From NCBI GenBank assembly GCA_030610745.1, contig JAUWRC010000109.1:1-5325 (forward strand): a DNA stretch of 5,325 nucleotides, read 5' to 3'. This DNA is from Clostridia bacterium (lineage in GTDB: Bacteria > Aerophobota > Aerophobia > Aerophobales > AE-B3A). Below the pieces are notes generated by a model. That model saw only the letters and a program-made list of their open reading frames with translations. It had not been told where the DNA came from and ran no database searches. Numbering within the stretch: position 1 is the stretch's first letter; the number at the start of each line of letters is the position of its first letter. Shown here one piece after another: positions 3,255-5,325 of the stretch. The position numbers were made by a program, and so were the translations under genes.

Positions 3255-4223
3255 TCACTCCTTTTTAAGATAGTCTTTTAGAGCCTCTTTCCACTGCCTC
3301 ATACTGCTTCCAAGCTTCCGTTTTAGACGATAGTTATTTAAAACGGAGAATTGGGGTCTGGCAGCAGGACGAGCCAGTTCTTTTGAGGTTATGGGTACTA
3401 CTTTAACATCTTTTATATCGGCTAGCCTCAGTATTTCCTGGGTGAACTCATACCAGGAACAACTCCCCGAGTTAGTGATATGATAGATTCCGTATAGAGC
3501 ACTTTTTTGTTCCTCATAGGCTAAGAGTAATTTCTTAATCTGCTGCGAGAGATCCAGGGTATAGGTGGGAGAGCCAACCTGGTTCCTCACTACCTTGAGC
3601 TCTGATTTTTCTCGCGCTAATTTAAGAATAGTTTCCACAAAGTTTTTTCCCCATCGTCCGTAAAGCCAGGAGGTTCTTATAATAAAAAATTTATCCAAAA
3701 GAGATTTGACATATTCTTCCCCGGCTAATTTGGACTTTCCATAGACATTTATGGGACAGGGTTCATCGAATTCAGCATAGGGAACTTTACTCTCTCCTCC
3801 GAATACAAAGTCGGTACTTATATACATCAAGGGAATGTCTAACTTCCAGCAGAGGAGAGCTACATTCTGTGCTCCCGCAGCGTTGATTTTGTGAGCCTTG
3901 TCCGGATTCTTCTCGCATCCATCCACATCAGTATAAGCAGCAGTATGAATAACGAAATCTGGAATTAATTGAGAAAAGAGCTCTTTTATCGCTTTAAAAT
4001 CAGTTATATCTACCTTATGGATAGGAGGAGAAGGACTTTCATCTTCCCCCTCACCGCTTCCCTCTTCCCTGAGGGGAGAGGGAAAAGGAAAATCCTTTGT
4101 ATCCAGACCCACTATTTCATATTTATCCCGTAAGACCTTCGGTGCCTTATGGGACTCACCTCTTAAAACCCGGTATAAATCTACTCCCAGCATTCCACTG
4201 ATTCCAGTAATGAGGATTTTCAT
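3255..4223 (-). CDS. rfbD: dTDP-4-dehydrorhamnose reductase with a repeat-derived insertion
   Basis: An NAD(P)H-dependent short-chain reductase that makes dTDP-L-rhamnose in the last step. Rossmann motif TGISGMLG (6-13), HTAAYTDVD (93-101), STDFVFGG (136-143), catalytic Tyr161 and Lys165 in VYGKSKLAGE, and RTSWLYG in the next strand. The ending matches the family (PAARPQFSVLNN, then ALKDYLKK). At 322 residues it is longer than the usual 280-300. Residues 45-69, between LDTKD and VDITD, form a low-complexity Pro/Ser/Gly/Glu stretch (FPSPLREEGSGEGEDESPSP within it) encoded by a copy of the 34-bp palindromic repeat. A second small surplus, GESHKAPK, lies at 22-29. Both fall before catalytic residues in likely surface loops. 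ATG 4223 overlaps the rfbB stop as ATGA. Motifs are intact, so it is probably active. Confidence 0.93.
   Translation of the reverse strand: MKILITGISGMLGVDLYRVLRGESHKAPKVLRDKYEIVGLDTKDFPFPSPLREEGSGEGEDESPSPPIHKVDITDFKAIKELFSQLIPDFVIHTAAYTDVDGCEKNPDKAHKINAAGAQNVALLCWKLDIPLMYISTDFVFGGESKVPYAEFDEPCPINVYGKSKLAGEEYVKSLLDKFFIIRTSWLYGRWGKNFVETILKLAREKSELKVVRNQVGSPTYTLDLSQQIKKLLLAYEEQKSALYGIYHITNSGSCSWYEFTQEILRLADIKDVKVVPITSKELARPAARPQFSVLNNYRLKRKLGSSMRQWKEALKDYLKKE
3258..3263 (-). promoter_or_regulatory. Ribosome-binding site deciding the rfbC start
   Basis: AAGGAG, five bases before ATG 3252-3250. The alternative GTG at 3258-3256 begins inside this site, and it overlaps the rfbD stop as GTGA. Confidence 0.65.
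4048..4081 (+). repeat. GC-rich palindromic repeat, copy C, inside rfbD
   Basis: ccctcaccgcttccctcttc continuing to gaggggagagg. Aligned without gaps to copy A at 1077-1110 it differs at about four of 34 positions. It has the same orientation as the other copies and is read in frame through rfbD residues about 48-59, giving PSPLREEGSGEG. Confidence 0.85.
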
Positions 4224-5325
4224 CTTTTTCCATACTGCTTTTGATAATATTCCTGAAATTCCTTATTCTTTTTCTTTATTTTCTGCCACCACTCTTTATT
4301 GTCTAGATACCACTTTACAGTCTTCTTCATTGCTTTTTCAAAATCAAAACTTACCTTCCAGCCTAACTTTTTTATTTTGCGACAGTCAAGTGCATACCGC
4401 CTGTCATGGCCGGGCCTATCTTGAACTAATTTGATCAAAGTCTCTGGCCTGCCCAATAGTTTTAAAATCATCTTTGTTGTTTCAATATTGGCTCGTTCAT
4501 TATCCGCCCCAACATTATATATCTGGCCTGGCTTACCTTCATGAAGGACAAGGTCGATGGCGCGGCAATTATCAATCACATACAGCCAATCTCTGACATT
4601 CATACCATCCCCATACAGGGGAAGCTCTCGAGCCTCAAGAGCATTAGTAATAAACAGAGGAATCAGTTTTTCCGGATGCTGATAAGGGCCAAAATTATTG
4701 CTGCTGCGTGTTATTATGGCCGGGATTTTATGGGTAACATAATATGAGCGTACTAATAAGTCAGCCCCAGCCTTGCTAGCCGCATAGGGGCTATTCGGTT
4801 TCAAGGGGTCTGTCTCTTTGAAGGAGCCTTTTTCTATGCTTCCGTATACTTCATCAGTTGAGATATGAATGAAGCGTGAAGTCTTAAACTTTTTTGCTGC
4901 TTCTAAAAGGGTATAGGTTCCATAGACATCGGTCCTAACAAAACTACCTGCTTCCATTATGGAACGATCTACATGCGTGGCAGCAGCAAAGTTTACTACT
5001 GCATCTACTTTAGAGACTAACTTTTCTACAAGGCTTGAATTACAAATATCGCCTTGAATGAAAAGAAAAGAATTAGCTGCAAGCTCAGAGTTAAGATTTA
5101 AGGTTGAGAGCTCTAAACTATTAACTATCTGGTGGGAATATTCACTTTTGTAGTCTTTTTCCAGATACAGGTTGTCTGGATGTAAAAATTCCTCCAGATT
5201 TTCTAGATTGCCAGCATAGGTAAGTTTATCCAGAACTATAATTTCATAATGAGGATATTTCTCACGGATATATCTTACAAAATTACTCCCGATAAAGCCG
5301 GCTCCTCCGGTGATTAGTAGCTTCA
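4220..5325 (-). CDS. rfbB: dTDP-glucose 4,6-dehydratase (first base of the start codon outside the window)
   Basis: Converts dTDP-glucose to dTDP-4-dehydro-6-deoxyglucose with bound NAD, the second step of dTDP-rhamnose synthesis. Assuming the codon ending in TG at 5325-5324 is the start, it has 368 residues. Motifs: NAD loop TGGAGFIG (6-13), LTYAGNLENL (35-44), FAAATHVDRSI (113-123), ISTDEVYG (155-162) with the catalytic Asp158-Glu159 pair, Tyr181 and Lys185 in YAASK, then RSSNNFGPYQHPEKLIP and NVRDWLYV. All catalytic residues are present. About 34 extra residues lie between 53 and 86, where relatives have a short loop; the DNA of residues 64-85 shows 7-bp periodicity like the intergenic arrays. 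The stop overlaps the rfbD start (ATGA). No rfbA is visible; it may lie just outside. Confidence 0.95.
   Translation of the reverse strand, partial: KLLITGGAGFIGSNFVRYIREKYPHYEIIVLDKLTYAGNLENLEEFLHPDNLYLEKDYKSEYSHQIVNSLELSTLNLNSELAANSFLFIQGDICNSSLVEKLVSKVDAVVNFAAATHVDRSIMEAGSFVRTDVYGTYTLLEAAKKFKTSRFIHISTDEVYGSIEKGSFKETDPLKPNSPYAASKAGADLLVRSYYVTHKIPAIITRSSNNFGPYQHPEKLIPLFITNALEARELPLYGDGMNVRDWLYVIDNCRAIDLVLHEGKPGQIYNVGADNERANIETTKMILKLLGRPETLIKLVQDRPGHDRRYALDCRKIKKLGWKVSFDFEKAMKKTVKWYLDNKEWWQKIKKKNKEFQEYYQKQYGKR
5071..5130 (+). repeat. Degenerate 7-bp-period tract inside rfbB
   Basis: Read on the plus strand: aatt, agctgca, agctcag, agttaag, atttaag, gttgag, agctcta, aactatt, aactatc, i.e. 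heptads with one 6-base slip. The aattagctg start matches the word in intergenic array 1 (aaattagctgat). It coincides with surplus residues 64-85 of RfbB. The similarity is degenerate, so common origin is likely but not proved. Confidence 0.55.

Noticed and set aside
3256..3258. GTG start for the rfbC-type gene
   Set aside because: It overlaps the ribosome-binding site that is correctly spaced for the ATG at 3252, and homologues typically begin MIKGVK.
4210..4434. Plus-strand open frame of 74 codons
   Set aside because: It is antisense to the conserved C-terminal part of rfbB and has no recognisable motif.
4541..4747. Plus-strand open frame of 68 codons
   Set aside because: It is antisense to the rfbB core (NVRDWLYV, YQHPEKLIP region) and is explained by constraint on the opposite strand.

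Overview
The window looks like a bacterial surface-polysaccharide (O-antigen or capsule type) locus of moderate-to-low GC, by eye about 40%. Every supported gene is on the minus strand. The non-coding DNA is dense with short interspersed repeats: GC-rich palindromes, 'ctcgcaatgac' elements and 7-bp-period arrays. Nothing here fixes the taxon. Repeat-rich environmental or metagenome-derived phyla such as Omnitrophota or Planctomycetota are only a guess.

Layout, in transcription order from the right edge: (1) 5325-2797, a tightly coupled dTDP-rhamnose operon with rfbB (4,6-dehydratase, complete except for the first base of its start codon), rfbD (reductase) and an rfbC-type epimerase, joined by ATGA/GTGA overlaps; (2) 2796-1295, two toxin-antitoxin cassettes, hicA-hicB and then a small TumE-like ORF, an antitoxin, a RelE/ParE-type toxin and a start-less 34-codon remnant; 7-bp-period repeat arrays lie on both sides of each cassette; (3) 1294-1035, a cluster of palindromic repeats; (4) 1034-1, the remains of a wbpA-wbpB-wbpD-type pathway for UDP-2,3-diacetamido-uronic acids.

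The most unusual features are lesions and insertions. The UDP-sugar dehydrogenase (1034-564) and the Gfo/Idh/MocA oxidoreductase (549-250) each keep their first 35-50 residues and their C-terminal part. Both lack the whole middle, and both are joined in frame. At the oxidoreductase end, the peptide that should begin the next protein (an acetyltransferase) continues in frame and then meets a stop, which suggests a former fusion split by a frameshift. In the rhamnose operon, rfbD carries an in-frame copy of the 34-bp palindromic repeat also found at 1077-1110 and 2099-2131. rfbB carries an extra stretch of about 34 residues whose DNA has the 7-bp rhythm of the intergenic arrays. Repeat DNA therefore appears to have entered reading frames as well as spacers.

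Functionally, the rhamnose genes look intact and would convert dTDP-glucose to dTDP-rhamnose together with an RfbA outside the window. The uronic-acid branch looks broken at this locus unless intact copies exist elsewhere. The two toxin-antitoxin modules may stabilise this gene island.
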